Below are positions 7,971 to 16,781 of a DNA stretch of 64,000 bases, piece by piece (positions within the stretch are counted from its first letter, which is position 1; each line of letters begins with the position of its first letter). This DNA comes from Pseudonocardia alaniniphila (lineage in GTDB: Bacteria; Actinomycetota; Actinomycetes; Mycobacteriales; Pseudonocardiaceae), in contig NZ_JAKXMK010000012.1 in the NCBI RefSeq assembly GCF_022524485.1, forward strand, positions 62,001 to 126,000, read 5' to 3'. Position numbers and translations under genes: made by a program. Below the pieces are notes generated by a model that saw only the letters and a list, made by a program, of their open reading frames with translations, did not search any database and was not told the DNA's origin.

Positions 7971-8525
7971 GTGTCCACCTCCCGGCAAGGCTGTCTCGAC
8001 CTCCTCGCGCGGTTCCGGCCGCGGAATCCTGCTGAGGCCGCCGACGTGGCCAGGACTCGTGAGCTGCTGGAGGCGGCGGAGGATCCCTGGCTGCGGTCGA
8101 TCCCGCTGCACGTCACGGCGTCGGCCATGATCGTGCACCCGAAGAGCGGCCGGGTCCTGCTGCGCTGGCACCAGCGGCAGCGAGCTTGGTTGCAGGTCGG
8201 TGGCCACGGTGATCCAGGGGAGATCGATCCGATGCAGGTCGCGCTGCGCGAGGGCGGCGAGGAGACGGGCCTGCACGACCTGGTTCCGTGGCCGGACGCG
8301 AGCCTCGTGCAGGTGGCGATCGTTCCGGTCAACGCCAAGGGCGACGAACCCGCTCACGAGCATGCCGACCTGCGCTTCGTGCTGGCCACCGCGGAACCCG
8401 GTGCGGTTCGCCCGGAGAAGCCGAACGCCCCGCTGCGCTGGCTCACCGTGGCGCAGGCGAACGAGGCCACCGAGCCGAACGTCCGGGAGATGCTGGCGCG
8501 CATCGAGGGGCTGCTCGCCGGCTGA
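7971..8525 (+). CDS. Nudix hydrolase
   Basis: 184 residues with a complete Nudix box: GGHGDPGEIDP, then MQVALREGGEETGL, fitting GX5EX7REUXEEXGU with U as a bulky aliphatic residue. It hydrolyses a nucleoside diphosphate linked to an unknown moiety, using metal bound by the glutamates. An N-terminal helical stretch of about 45 residues precedes the beta strand HVTASAMIVHPKSGRVLL. The start is GTG at 7971. The following 250 bases hold no gene. Confidence 0.9.
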   Translation: MSTSRQGCLDLLARFRPRNPAEAADVARTRELLEAAEDPWLRSIPLHVTASAMIVHPKSGRVLLRWHQRQRAWLQVGGHGDPGEIDPMQVALREGGEETGLHDLVPWPDASLVQVAIVPVNAKGDEPAHEHADLRFVLATAEPGAVRPEKPNAPLRWLTVAQANEATEPNVREMLARIEGLLAG

Positions 8526-8775
8526 CCCGGCCCCGGTCGGGCGACCGGGCGCCACCGCACCGCGAAATGTTCACGCACTGTGGTCGTGATCGAGAATTGA
8601 TCTTCCCTCGAACGGGTATTTGTGAACGCTCGGGTGAAACCCCGGTAATCGTTGCTCTGTGCCGTTTCTTCACGCCGCCGGGTTCGTTGTACCTCGCTGA
8701 GGAGCCAACTCAGTTTCCCGGCATGTCCGAGCCTTTCGGGATCAGTCCGGGCGTTCACCGAAAAGGGAGAAACTC

Positions 8776-9498
8776 GTGGCATCGGCACACAGGTCGGCTC
8801 GTACGAAGGCCTTGCGGCCCTGGCTCGGGGCGGCGCTCGCAGCCGGGGCCGCCACCGCCATGGTGGTGATGGTGGCAGCGGCGACAGCCTCTACGTCGAC
8901 GGCCACCGCGTCCCCCGCGGTCGCGCAGCAGGCCGCGCCCGCACCGCCTGGTGGGGGCGCTGCGCCCGCGCCGCTCGGCCCGCTGGGTGCCCTCGTGCCG
9001 CAGCTCCCCTTGCCGCAGCTCCCACTGCCGCAGGCCAACCTGGGCCCCGTGACCCCGATCATCGGTCTGCCGATCTCCCACGTCGACGACGAGGCGAAGG
9101 CCGACGAGAAGGACAGCGTCAAGATCTACAACGCGTCCCTCGTGAACGACGACGAGGACAAGAGCTCCGAGGACAACGGGGATTACGACAAGTCCTCCGA
9201 AGCCAACGGCGACAACGAGAGCAACGACGACGCCGACAGCAAGGAATTGAGCAAGTACAACAAGGACTACAACAAGGACGACGGCGGCGACGACGACAAC
9301 GGCGGGAACGACGACAACAACTCCGGCCCGGCCCCGCAGGTGTCCAACGCCCCGGTCGGCGGTGTCGCGGCCGGTGACGGAACCACGTCGCCCACCGGTT
9401 ACGTGATCGGTGCCCTCGCTCTGGCCGGCATGGGTGGTGCGGCCGCCGTGACCGCCCGCCGCTCGTCCCGCCGTCGCATGGGACGTCACGAGGCCTGA
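8776..9498 (+). CDS. Secreted acidic surface protein, probable sortase substrate
   Basis: 240 residues. A twin-arginine-free signal peptide (basic start, hydrophobic 16-37, cleavage near TATASPAVA) leads into a proline-rich section with repeated LPxP units. An extremely Asp/Asn/Ser/Lys-rich middle follows (about 115-180). It ends with a hydrophobic helix (YVIGALALAGMGG) and the basic tail RRSSRRR, the layout of a sortase substrate. No LPXTG is present; APVGGVAAGDGTT sits just before the helix, where a sorting signal should be. GTG 8776 follows AAGGGAG. The stop overlaps the sortase start (TGATG). Confidence 0.75.
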   Translation: MASAHRSARTKALRPWLGAALAAGAATAMVVMVAAATASTSTATASPAVAQQAAPAPPGGGAAPAPLGPLGALVPQLPLPQLPLPQANLGPVTPIIGLPISHVDDEAKADEKDSVKIYNASLVNDDEDKSSEDNGDYDKSSEANGDNESNDDADSKELSKYNKDYNKDDGGDDDNGGNDDNNSGPAPQVSNAPVGGVAAGDGTTSPTGYVIGALALAGMGGAAAVTARRSSRRRMGRHEA

Positions 9499-10151
9499 TG
9501 CGTCACCGTCTCGTACGCCGTCGCCCCCGTCGGATCCTGGTGAGGGTCCTGACGGGGGTGGCGACGGTCTGCGCCGTGTTCAGCCTCGGTCTCGTCGCGT
9601 GCGGGCTGGAGCCGGAGCTGGATCAACCTCCGTTGAGTGTTCCTGCGCCCGGGGCGCAGGCACCTGCCGGAGGGTCCATGGTTGCGCCGCTGGCGCACTC
9701 CGAGCCGTTGCGGATCGAGATCCCCATCCTCGGTGTGAAGTCCGACCTGATGGATCTGGGCCTGAACCGCGACGGGACGATGGAGACGCCGCCGGAGGCC
9801 TATCCCGCCGGCTGGTACACGGGATCGCCGACGCCCGGCGAAATCGGTCCGGCGATCATCGCCGGGCATGTCAACTGGTCCGGCGATCCCGGCGTGTTCG
9901 CGAAGCTGCACGAGCTCGGGCCCGGTGATCAGGTCGCCGTCGTGCGGCGTGACGGAGCGACGGTGCTGTTCCGCGTGGACCGGGTGGACAGGTACCCGAA
10001 GCACAAGTTCCCGACCCGAGCGGTGTACGGGGACATCCCCTACTCCGGCCTGCGGCTGATCACGTGCGGCGGCGACTTCGACCGCGCCGCGCACAGCTAC
10101 CTCGACAACATCGTCGTCTACGCCAGCATGGTCGGCTCCGCGAAGGTCTAG
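9498..10151 (+). CDS. Class F sortase
   Basis: 217 residues. Catalytic His is at 124 in AGHVNW and Cys at 190 in LITCGGDFD; an arginine follows at 196 and YLDNIVVYA closes the barrel, as in class F sortases. The GVFAKLHELGPGD segment is typical of the class. The N-terminus has a membrane segment followed by LVACG, which would also satisfy a lipobox with Cys at 35, so the enzyme may be lipid-anchored. It is translationally coupled to the acidic surface protein, its likely substrate. Confidence 0.92.
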   Translation: MRHRLVRRRPRRILVRVLTGVATVCAVFSLGLVACGLEPELDQPPLSVPAPGAQAPAGGSMVAPLAHSEPLRIEIPILGVKSDLMDLGLNRDGTMETPPEAYPAGWYTGSPTPGEIGPAIIAGHVNWSGDPGVFAKLHELGPGDQVAVVRRDGATVLFRVDRVDRYPKHKFPTRAVYGDIPYSGLRLITCGGDFDRAAHSYLDNIVVYASMVGSAKV

Positions 10152-10184
10152 CCGCCCGCGCCGCCAACTATCTGAAGTCGTGGC

Positions 10185-10234
10185 TTGACATCGTGACCCC
10201 GGTGGCCTCAATCTGAAGCCCTTCCTTCAGATTG
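10185..10234. promoter_or_regulatory. Promoter and palindromic operator of the ArsR-MFS operon
   Basis: TTGACA at 10185-10190 is a consensus -35. The expected -10 position overlaps a palindrome with perfect 10-base arms: CAATCTGAAG (10209-10218) and CTTCAGATTG (10225-10234), six-base spacer. A further half site, TATCTGAAG, lies at 10169-10177. The palindrome ends eight bases before the regulator's start, so the ArsR-type protein probably represses its own operon here. Confidence 0.7.
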
Positions 10235-10242
10235 GGGTCACC

Positions 10243-10827
10243 GTGCCCGACATGCCCTCCCGCGCCCTGGTGAGCAACGCGGCCCTTGCGGCCCTCGCTG
10301 TTCCGGCCCGGTTCGCGTTGCTCAACCACCTGCTCGCGGCGGGGCCCCGCACCGCCAGCCAATGCGCAGAGGTCGTCGGCGAGACGCCGTCGAACTGCTC
10401 GTGGCACCTGCGCGCACTGGCGAAGGTCGGGCTCGTCGAGCCGGCGCCGGAGAAGAGCGCCGACGGACGTACACGCCCATGGCGGGCCACCGCGGTCGGC
10501 TTCGACTTCTCGGGCGAGCCGGGGCCGGCGGGAGCGATCGCCAGGAACGCGCTGGCGGTCATGTCCGCGGAGTGCGGCGACGATCTCTACCGCCGCTATC
10601 TCGCGCGGCAGGAGCTGCTGCCCGAGGAATGGACCGAGGTGTCGGGCACCAGCAGCTACTCGCTCGAGCTCACGCCCGGGGAGTTGCGGGCGCTCGCCGA
10701 CGCCCTCGACCAGCTGATCCGGCCCTACGTGCGCTCGATCCGCGACGATGCCCCTGCGGGGAGCGCCGTCGTCCACGTCTCGCTGCGGGCGTTCCTCAAC
10801 CCCGACGCTCAGGAGCCGCAGCCGTGA
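10243..10827 (+). CDS. ArsR-type winged-helix transcriptional regulator
   Basis: 194 residues. LAVPARFALLNHLLAAGP, then TASQCAEVVGETPSNCSWHLRALAKVGLVE is a typical ArsR/HTH_20 winged helix in which the recognition helix lies at about 45-60. The C-terminal half is an effector or dimerisation region without metal-binding CxC, so metal sensing is unlikely. GTG 10243 is used. The MFS gene overlaps by four bases (GTGA), and a 26-bp palindrome lies immediately upstream. The pair looks like a repressor and its efflux pump. Confidence 0.88.
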   Translation: MPDMPSRALVSNAALAALAVPARFALLNHLLAAGPRTASQCAEVVGETPSNCSWHLRALAKVGLVEPAPEKSADGRTRPWRATAVGFDFSGEPGPAGAIARNALAVMSAECGDDLYRRYLARQELLPEEWTEVSGTSSYSLELTPGELRALADALDQLIRPYVRSIRDDAPAGSAVVHVSLRAFLNPDAQEPQP

Positions 10828-12089
10828 ACGCGGTCGCCGTGCTGCGCTCGCCGGGTGTCGCCCGGCTCGGTGGTGCCGGTCTCCTGTCCGAGGCAGGCGA
10901 CTGGATGCTCTTCATCGCCCTGCCGGTGTTCGTCCTGCAGCTCAGTGGCTCGCCGCTGATCACGGCTGCCGTGTTCGCCCTCGAACTCCTGCCCACCGTG
11001 CTGGTCGGGCCGCTTGCGGGGGTGCTCATCGACCGTGTTGATCCCTGGCGGCTGATGTCCTGCGTGGCCGTGCTGCAGGCTCTCCTCCTGCTGCCGCTGC
11101 TCCTGGTCGACTCGGCTGCGGACCTGTGGTTGGTCTACGTCGTCGTGGTTGCCGAATCGGTGCTCGGGACGATCATCGAGCCGTGCCGCACGGCGACCGC
11201 TGCCTCGCTCGTGCCCGTCGGCGACCTGATGGCCGTCAACCAGTTGATGGCCGTTCTCTCCAGCGTCGCGCGGCTCGTCGGCGGGCCGGTCGGTGGGCTC
11301 GTGCTCGCACTGGGTGGCATCGACCTGGTGCTTCTCGCCGACGCCGCGACCTTCCTCGCCGCTGCCGCATTGCTCGTGCCCGGCTGCCGGGGAGCCGGCC
11401 GCCCTGCAGCGTCTGCTCGGGTGCGGCTCTTCCGTGACTGGGCGGACGGCATCGCCGTCGTGGCGAGGGTGCCCACCCTGCGACGGGCGATGGGCGTCAC
11501 CGCGTGCATGGCGCTCGCACAGGGCGCGTTCGTCGTGCTGTTCGTGCTCTTCGTGTTCCGCGACCTGCACGGCAGCGAGACCGATGTCGGGCTGCTGCGC
11601 GGGGTGCAAGCTGTCGGTGCGGTCGCGGGTGGAGCGCTGCTCGGGCTCGTGAGCAGGCGGTCAGGGGTTCCCCGCCTCGTCGCGATCTCCCTGGCAGTGT
11701 TCGGCCTCGTCTCACTCCTGACGTGGAACGCGCCTGCGGTGACCACAGCCCTCGGCGTCTACGTCGGCCTCTTCATCGCGGCCGGGATACCCGGCCTGGC
11801 TGCGATGACCGGCCTGGTCGCACTCCTTCAGGAGCACTCCCCGGAAGAAGCCAGGGGCCGGGTGATGAGCACCTTCTTCGCGGTCTTCGGCGGGGTGCAG
11901 GCCCTCGGGATGCTCCTGGCAGGACTTGTGGGCACCGGAACGGGCCTGACCGTCGCCCTGCAGGTGCAGGCCGGGCTGTATCTGCTGGCGGCCGCGCTCG
12001 CCACGCGTCTCGGCGCCGGTGCGCCACGGGTCACCGGCGACGGCGGGAGTCCGGCGCGCCCACGATCCACAGCAGCGTCGACCGGCTGA
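10824..12089 (+). CDS. MFS efflux transporter
   Basis: 421 residues with about 10-12 hydrophobic helices. The start fits the DHA3/enterobactin-exporter-like MFS group (AGDWMLFIALPVFVLQLSGSP, then FALELLPTVLVGPLAGVLIDR, the loop 2-3 motif A equivalent). The second half carries EEARGRVMSTFFAVFGG. It probably exports a drug or metabolite. The GTG start overlaps the ArsR stop. The last 59 bases overlap the end of the convergent gene. Confidence 0.85.
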   Translation: MNAVAVLRSPGVARLGGAGLLSEAGDWMLFIALPVFVLQLSGSPLITAAVFALELLPTVLVGPLAGVLIDRVDPWRLMSCVAVLQALLLLPLLLVDSAADLWLVYVVVVAESVLGTIIEPCRTATAASLVPVGDLMAVNQLMAVLSSVARLVGGPVGGLVLALGGIDLVLLADAATFLAAAALLVPGCRGAGRPAASARVRLFRDWADGIAVVARVPTLRRAMGVTACMALAQGAFVVLFVLFVFRDLHGSETDVGLLRGVQAVGAVAGGALLGLVSRRSGVPRLVAISLAVFGLVSLLTWNAPAVTTALGVYVGLFIAAGIPGLAAMTGLVALLQEHSPEEARGRVMSTFFAVFGGVQALGMLLAGLVGTGTGLTVALQVQAGLYLLAAALATRLGAGAPRVTGDGGSPARPRSTAASTG

Positions 12090-12453
12090 GCGCGCAGGCG
12101 ACGATCACCGCCTGCAGCCCGACGAGGACCGCGCCGGTCACGACGTCGACGAGCAGGCCGGACGCCGGAGGCTTCAGGACCAGCAGGATCACCAGGCCGA
12201 CCGCGACAGCGACGGCCGCGACGGACAGCAGCACCCGGCCGATCGGCATCCTCCTGGTCATCGCCACGGCGCCCCAGAGCAGCACCAGCCCGCTGATCAG
12301 GGCGATCGCCGAGGGAGCCAGGTCGCCGGCACCGCTGTGCAGCATGGCCACGGTGGCGAACCCGATCAACAGCAACCCCTCGCTCGCACCCAGCGCGGCT
12401 GCCGTGAGCGGAGCGGCACGGCCGGGCCGCTTCCGGAGCGAACGATCGCTCAT
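12031..12453 (-). CDS. Four-helix membrane protein, unknown
   Basis: About 140 residues with four hydrophobic helices spread over the length and a basic start (MSDRSLRKRPGRAAPL). The tail is arginine-rich. The ATG at 12453 is preferred over the longer frame. I do not recognise a family. Its 3' end overlaps the MFS gene on the other strand, an unusual tail-to-tail overlap of 59 bases. Confidence 0.6.
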   Translation of the reverse strand: MSDRSLRKRPGRAAPLTAAALGASEGLLLIGFATVAMLHSGAGDLAPSAIALISGLVLLWGAVAMTRRMPIGRVLLSVAAVAVAVGLVILLVLKPPASGLLVDVVTGAVLVGLQAVIVACALSRSTLLWIVGAPDSRRRR

Positions 12454-12606
12454 GCCTGTCCCTGTCGTCGGCGCCGCCACACCAGAGTGGTCGACGAGGC
12501 GCCTGCAATCGCTACGCGGCTGGCGATGATCACGTGCAGGGGTAGCTTATGCGCGCCGAGCGGCGATCACGGACTGTCCGCGTTCGCGCCCGGGGGAGCT
12601 GGGCGG

Positions 12607-14328
12607 TCAGCCGGTCGAGATCGCGGCCGCACGACCGGCCTGGCGGCCCGAGAACAGGCACCCGCCGAGGAACGTCCCCTCCAGCGACCGGTATCCGTGC
12701 ACCCCGCCGCCACCGAACCCGGCGACCTCCCCCGCGGCGTACAGACCGGGCACGGGCTCGCCACCGGTACCCAGCACTCGGCCCGCCAGGTCCGTCTGCA
12801 CCCCGCCCAGCGTCTTGCGGGTGAGGATGGCCAGGCGCACGGCGATCAGCGGACCGTTCGCCGGGTCGAGGATCTTGTGCGGCGACGCGATCCGGGACAG
12901 GCGGTCGCCGCGGTAGCGGCGGGCGGCATGGATGGCGGCGAGCTGCATGTCCTTCGTGAAGGGGTTGTCGATCTCGCGGTCGCGGGCGACGATCTGCCGT
13001 TCCAGGTCGGCGAGGTCGATCAGCGGCCCACCGGTTTCGAGGTCCGCGGTCTCGGTGTCTCCCGGGTCGCGGATCGCTCCGAGCTTGTTCATTCCCGCAA
13101 CGAGTTCGGCGAGCGTGTCGGCGACGACGAAGTCGACACCCTTGTTCTTGAACGCCTCGACCGGTGCCGGCGCCCCCGGCCGGATCCGGCCCAGCGTCGC
13201 CCTGATGTCCTTCGCGGTCAGGTCGGGGTTCTGCTCCGAGCCCGAGAGCGCGAACTCCTTCTCGATGATCTTCTGGGTGAGCACCAGCCAGGAGTGGTCG
13301 TAACCGGTGTCGGTGATCGCCTTGAGCGTGCCGAGGGTGTCGAAGCTGGGGAAGTTCGGGGCGGGGAAGCGCCGGCCCCGCGCGTCGAACCAGAGCGACG
13401 AGGGCCCCGCGAGGATGCGGATCCCGTGCCGCGCCCAGATCGGGTCCCAGTTGTGGACGCCCTCCGTGTAGTGCCACATCCGGTCGCGGTTCACGAGCCG
13501 GGCACCCGCGCGCTCGCTGATCGCGAGCATCCGGCCGTCGACGTGCTCGGGCACGCCGGAGATCATGTGCCGCGGTGCCGGACCCAGTCGCGACGGCCAG
13601 TAGGCGCGCACGAGGTCGTGGTCGGCGCCGATCCCGCCCGAGGTCACGATCACGGCCTGCGCGTGCAGTTCGAACTCGCCGACCTCGGTGCGGGAGCTCG
13701 CCGTTCCCCGCGCGGCGGTGCTCGGTTCGAGGACGGCGCCGCGCACCCCGTCGACCACGCCGTGGGTGACGGTCAGGCCGTCCACCCGGTGCCGGAAGCG
13801 CAGCTCGACGACCCCCTTCGCCACCGCCTCGCGCACCCGGCGCTCGAACGGGGCCACCACACCCGGCCCGGTGCCCCAGGTGATGTGGAAGCGCGGCACG
13901 GAGTTGCCGTGCCCGTCGGCCAGATAGCCGCCCCGCTCGGCCCAGCCCACGATGGGGAACCAGCGCACCCCCTGCGCGTGCAGCCAGGACCGCTTCTCCC
14001 CGGAGGCGAAGTCCACATAGGCGGTGGCCCACTGGCGGGCCCAGAAGTCCTCGCCCGCCGGGTCGTCGACGCCGCGGTCGAAACCCGCTGTGCCCAGCCA
14101 GTCCTGCATCGCGAGGTCGAACGAGTCGTTGATGCCCATCCGGCGCTGCTCGGGGGAGTCGACGAGGAACAGGCCACCGAACGACCAGAACGCCTGCCCG
14201 CCGAGGCCCGTCTCGGGTTCCTGGTCGAGCAGCACCACCCGCTTGCCCGCATCGGCCAGTTCGGCGGTGGCGACGAGACCTGTGAGGCCCGCTCCGACCA
14301 CGATGACATCAGCGACATCCGCGTCCAC
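12607..14328 (-). CDS. FAD-binding dehydrogenase (fumarate reductase/KstD superfamily)
   Basis: 573 residues. DVIVVGAGLTGLVATAELADAG at the start and the closing GLYAAGEVAGFGGGGVHGY bind FAD. The protein belongs to the COG3573-type group related to 3-ketosteroid dehydrogenases and fumarate reductases, recognised by GGLFLVDSPEQRRMGI and the late SLEGTFLGGCLFSGR. It probably carries out FAD-linked dehydrogenation of a steroid or similar lipid, but the active-site Tyr pattern of true KstD cannot be confirmed by eye. The start is GTG 14328. It is a single gene. Confidence 0.8.
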   Translation of the reverse strand: MDADVADVIVVGAGLTGLVATAELADAGKRVVLLDQEPETGLGGQAFWSFGGLFLVDSPEQRRMGINDSFDLAMQDWLGTAGFDRGVDDPAGEDFWARQWATAYVDFASGEKRSWLHAQGVRWFPIVGWAERGGYLADGHGNSVPRFHITWGTGPGVVAPFERRVREAVAKGVVELRFRHRVDGLTVTHGVVDGVRGAVLEPSTAARGTASSRTEVGEFELHAQAVIVTSGGIGADHDLVRAYWPSRLGPAPRHMISGVPEHVDGRMLAISERAGARLVNRDRMWHYTEGVHNWDPIWARHGIRILAGPSSLWFDARGRRFPAPNFPSFDTLGTLKAITDTGYDHSWLVLTQKIIEKEFALSGSEQNPDLTAKDIRATLGRIRPGAPAPVEAFKNKGVDFVVADTLAELVAGMNKLGAIRDPGDTETADLETGGPLIDLADLERQIVARDREIDNPFTKDMQLAAIHAARRYRGDRLSRIASPHKILDPANGPLIAVRLAILTRKTLGGVQTDLAGRVLGTGGEPVPGLYAAGEVAGFGGGGVHGYRSLEGTFLGGCLFSGRQAGRAAAISTG

Positions 14329-14385
14329 GCGGCAACACTCCTGGCGCGAGCGGATCGGGTCAAGATTGGCGCAACGATCGCCCGC

Positions 14386-15372
14386 TCAGGATCTCTGAGC
14401 GGGTATCCGCATCCGGGCCAGCGTCGCTGCGACCGTGGCGTACCCGGCCGCGGCCGCCCCTGCCACCCGCGGCGCGTCGATCGTCAGTCCGTGGACGTCG
14501 AGGTCGTGCTCCGGGGTCAGCGCCAGCAGGTGCGCGTCGCCCCGCGACGGATGGGTGACGTCGTCGAGGACGGCCAGGGCCGGGCCGTGGCGCACGCTCT
14601 CCTGGGTGATCCGCCCGAGGCCCGGCGCGAGCCGGTCCAGTGTGCGGGCCCATCGCCCCGGTCCCGTACCGGGGTCGGGCCGGCGCAGCTCGGTGCCGGT
14701 CCGGTTGAGCAGCACGAGCACGTGGGTGGCGCCGTCCCGCAGCGCGCGGAGCACCGGCACGGGCTCCGCGACCGAGCCGTCCATCCAGCGGCGCCCGTGG
14801 AACTCGACGGGCGGGCCGGCGAGCAGCGGAATCGCCGCTGTCGCCCGCAGCGCCACCTTCCACTCGTGGGGTGTGGCGGGATCGAGCGCGTGCGGCCGCA
14901 GGTCGTCGGCAGCGGTCGCCACCACCCGCAGCGGTACGGGGGTGGCGGCGAGCCGTTCCCAGTCCATCGGTTTGGAGTGCACGAGGACGTGGTCGATCAG
15001 GTGGTTCAGCGACACCACCGGACGGCGGGTCCCGAGCCGGCGCGGGTCGATGAACGCGCGGCAGGCCAGGTCCTCGAAGAAGATGTGTCCCGCACCGTGG
15101 CCGCAACCCAGCAGCAGCGAGGCGCCGATGTAGGCGCCGGCCGAGCTGCCGTAGATGACGTCGAAGCAGTCCCCGAGCCCCGCGTCCTCGAGCGCGTGGG
15201 CCATGCCGCCGGCGTAGGCGGCCCGCATGCCGCCGCCACTGATGACGAGCGCGACCCTGTTCCCGTCAGCCCGGCTGCCCCGGGCAGCGCGGCGCTGAAG
15301 CACACGGAGTACCTCGCCGTCGCCGCGGGGCGAGGGCGGGGCGCCGAGGATCGGTATCGGGTGCGTGGTCAC
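14386..15372 (-). CDS. Patatin-like phospholipase
   Basis: The protein has the glycine-rich oxyanion loop SGGGMRAAYAGGMAHAL, the nucleophile elbow GSSAG with catalytic Ser, and the dyad Asp in WMDGSVAEPVPV. This Ser-Asp pair hydrolyses lipid esters. Length of about 328 residues fits the family. I choose GTG 15372 because the upstream extension is arginine-rich and lacks a clear site; a start at 15480 remains possible. It is divergent from the beta-lactamase-fold gene across 170 bases. Confidence 0.85.
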   Translation of the reverse strand: MTTHPIPILGAPPSPRGDGEVLRVLQRRAARGSRADGNRVALVISGGGMRAAYAGGMAHALEDAGLGDCFDVIYGSSAGAYIGASLLLGCGHGAGHIFFEDLACRAFIDPRRLGTRRPVVSLNHLIDHVLVHSKPMDWERLAATPVPLRVVATAADDLRPHALDPATPHEWKVALRATAAIPLLAGPPVEFHGRRWMDGSVAEPVPVLRALRDGATHVLVLLNRTGTELRRPDPGTGPGRWARTLDRLAPGLGRITQESVRHGPALAVLDDVTHPSRGDAHLLALTPEHDLDVHGLTIDAPRVAGAAAAGYATVAATLARMRIPAQRS

Positions 15373-15529
15373 TCTTCGAGCATTCCTCGTCACATTCCGT
15401 ACGCAGATACTTACGAGCGGGTACCGCACGAGAGTGGGACGTCGTTCCCACGGCCGGGTTACATCGGTTGACCGCTCCACGTGCCGGTTTCACAGGAACG
15501 AGACTCGGCGCCGGGAGATCACGCGCATG

Positions 15530-15542
15530 TAGTGTCGGCCAC
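15530..15542 (+). promoter_or_regulatory. Likely -10 element for a leaderless transcript
   Basis: TAGTGT at 15530-15535 lies seven bases before the GTG at 15543, the spacing expected when transcription starts on the first base of the start codon. No Shine-Dalgarno sequence is seen. Leaderless mRNAs are frequent in actinobacteria. Confidence 0.4.
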
Positions 15543-16775
15543 GTGGCGCAGCTCAAGGTGGACACGGAGCCGGGCGAGGTCGGGATCGACGGGACGCGCC
15601 TTCAGCGCGTCGACTCGCACTTTCGGCGTTATGTCGATGACGGGCGACTCGCGGGCTGGACGATCGCCTTCGCGCGGCGCGGCCGGGTGGTGCATCTGAG
15701 CCACTACGGTCTGGCCGACATCGAGGCGCAGCGGCCCGTCACCGACGACACGATGTGGCGCATCTACTCGATGACCAAACCCATCACCTCCGTCGCAGCG
15801 CTGATGCTGGTGGAGCGGGGAGCGATCGAGCTCACCGATCCCGTCTCGCGCTACATCCCGGCCTTCGCCGATGCGCGCGTCTACGTGAGCGGCTCGGCTG
15901 CCAAGCCCGGCACCGTGGCCGCCACCGAGCCGGTTCGGGTCTGGCACCTGCTCACCCACACCTCCGGGCTGACCTACGGCTGGCACCACGCCCATGCCGT
16001 CGACGAGATGTACCGGGCGAAGGGCTTCGAGTTCGGAGCCCCGCGCGGGATGGACCTCGCCGGTGCGTGCGACGTGTGGGCCGGACTGCCGCTGCTGTTC
16101 CAGCCCGGCACCGAGTGGAACTACTCGGTGGCCACCGACGTCCTCGGCCGCGTGGTCGAGGTGGCTTCGGGGCAGTCGCTGGACGCGTTCTTCGCCGAGG
16201 AGATCTTCGCTCCGCTCGGCATGCAGGACACCGCCTTCTCGGTGGCGACGGAGGACCTCGACCGGCTCGCCGCCCTGTACGTGCCCAACCCCGAGGGCGG
16301 GCTGACTCGCAACTCGGCGATGGGCGACAGCGCGACGCGGACGCCGACGTTCCTCTCCGGGGGAGGCGGACTCGTCTCCACCGCCGCCGACTACCACCGC
16401 TTCACCCAGATGTTGGCGCGCGGTGGCGAGCTCGACGGCAACCGGTTGCTCGGCCCGCACACCGTGGCGTACATGGCGCGCAACCACCTGCCCGGCGGCG
16501 CCGACCTCGACCAGGTGGGACGGCCGATGTTCTCGGAGTCGCCCTACCGCGGCGTCGGCTTCGGCCTCGGCTTCTCCGTGGTCATCGACGCGGCGCAGGG
16601 CAAGGCGATCACCCACGACGGCGAGTACGCGTGGGGCGGCTTGGCGAGCACGGCTTTCTGGATCGACCCCGCCGCCGAGGTCACGGCGTTGTTCTTCACC
16701 CAGCTCATGCCCTCGAGCACCTACCCGATCCGCCCTCAGCTCCGCACGCTGATCAACCAGGCCCTTCTGGACTGA
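15543..16775 (+). CDS. Serine hydrolase of the beta-lactamase/esterase EstB fold
   Basis: About 410 residues. SMTK is the SxxK nucleophile motif (IYSMTKPITSVAALML), and WNYSVATDVLG supplies the second-motif Tyr. A late HDGEYAWGG replaces the KTG box, as in esterases of class C fold. It more likely cleaves esters than beta-lactams. No signal peptide is seen, so it probably acts in the cytoplasm. GTG 15543 fits a leaderless start. The holin-like membrane gene follows six bases later. Confidence 0.88.
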   Translation: MAQLKVDTEPGEVGIDGTRLQRVDSHFRRYVDDGRLAGWTIAFARRGRVVHLSHYGLADIEAQRPVTDDTMWRIYSMTKPITSVAALMLVERGAIELTDPVSRYIPAFADARVYVSGSAAKPGTVAATEPVRVWHLLTHTSGLTYGWHHAHAVDEMYRAKGFEFGAPRGMDLAGACDVWAGLPLLFQPGTEWNYSVATDVLGRVVEVASGQSLDAFFAEEIFAPLGMQDTAFSVATEDLDRLAALYVPNPEGGLTRNSAMGDSATRTPTFLSGGGGLVSTAADYHRFTQMLARGGELDGNRLLGPHTVAYMARNHLPGGADLDQVGRPMFSESPYRGVGFGLGFSVVIDAAQGKAITHDGEYAWGGLASTAFWIDPAAEVTALFFTQLMPSSTYPIRPQLRTLINQALLD

Positions 16776-16781
16776 TTGCCC

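Noticed and set aside
12019..15471. A 1150-codon open frame on the plus strand
   Set aside because: It lies antisense to the FAD dehydrogenase and patatin genes, is rich in Arg/Gly/His as expected of a GC-rich shadow, and shows no domain motif.
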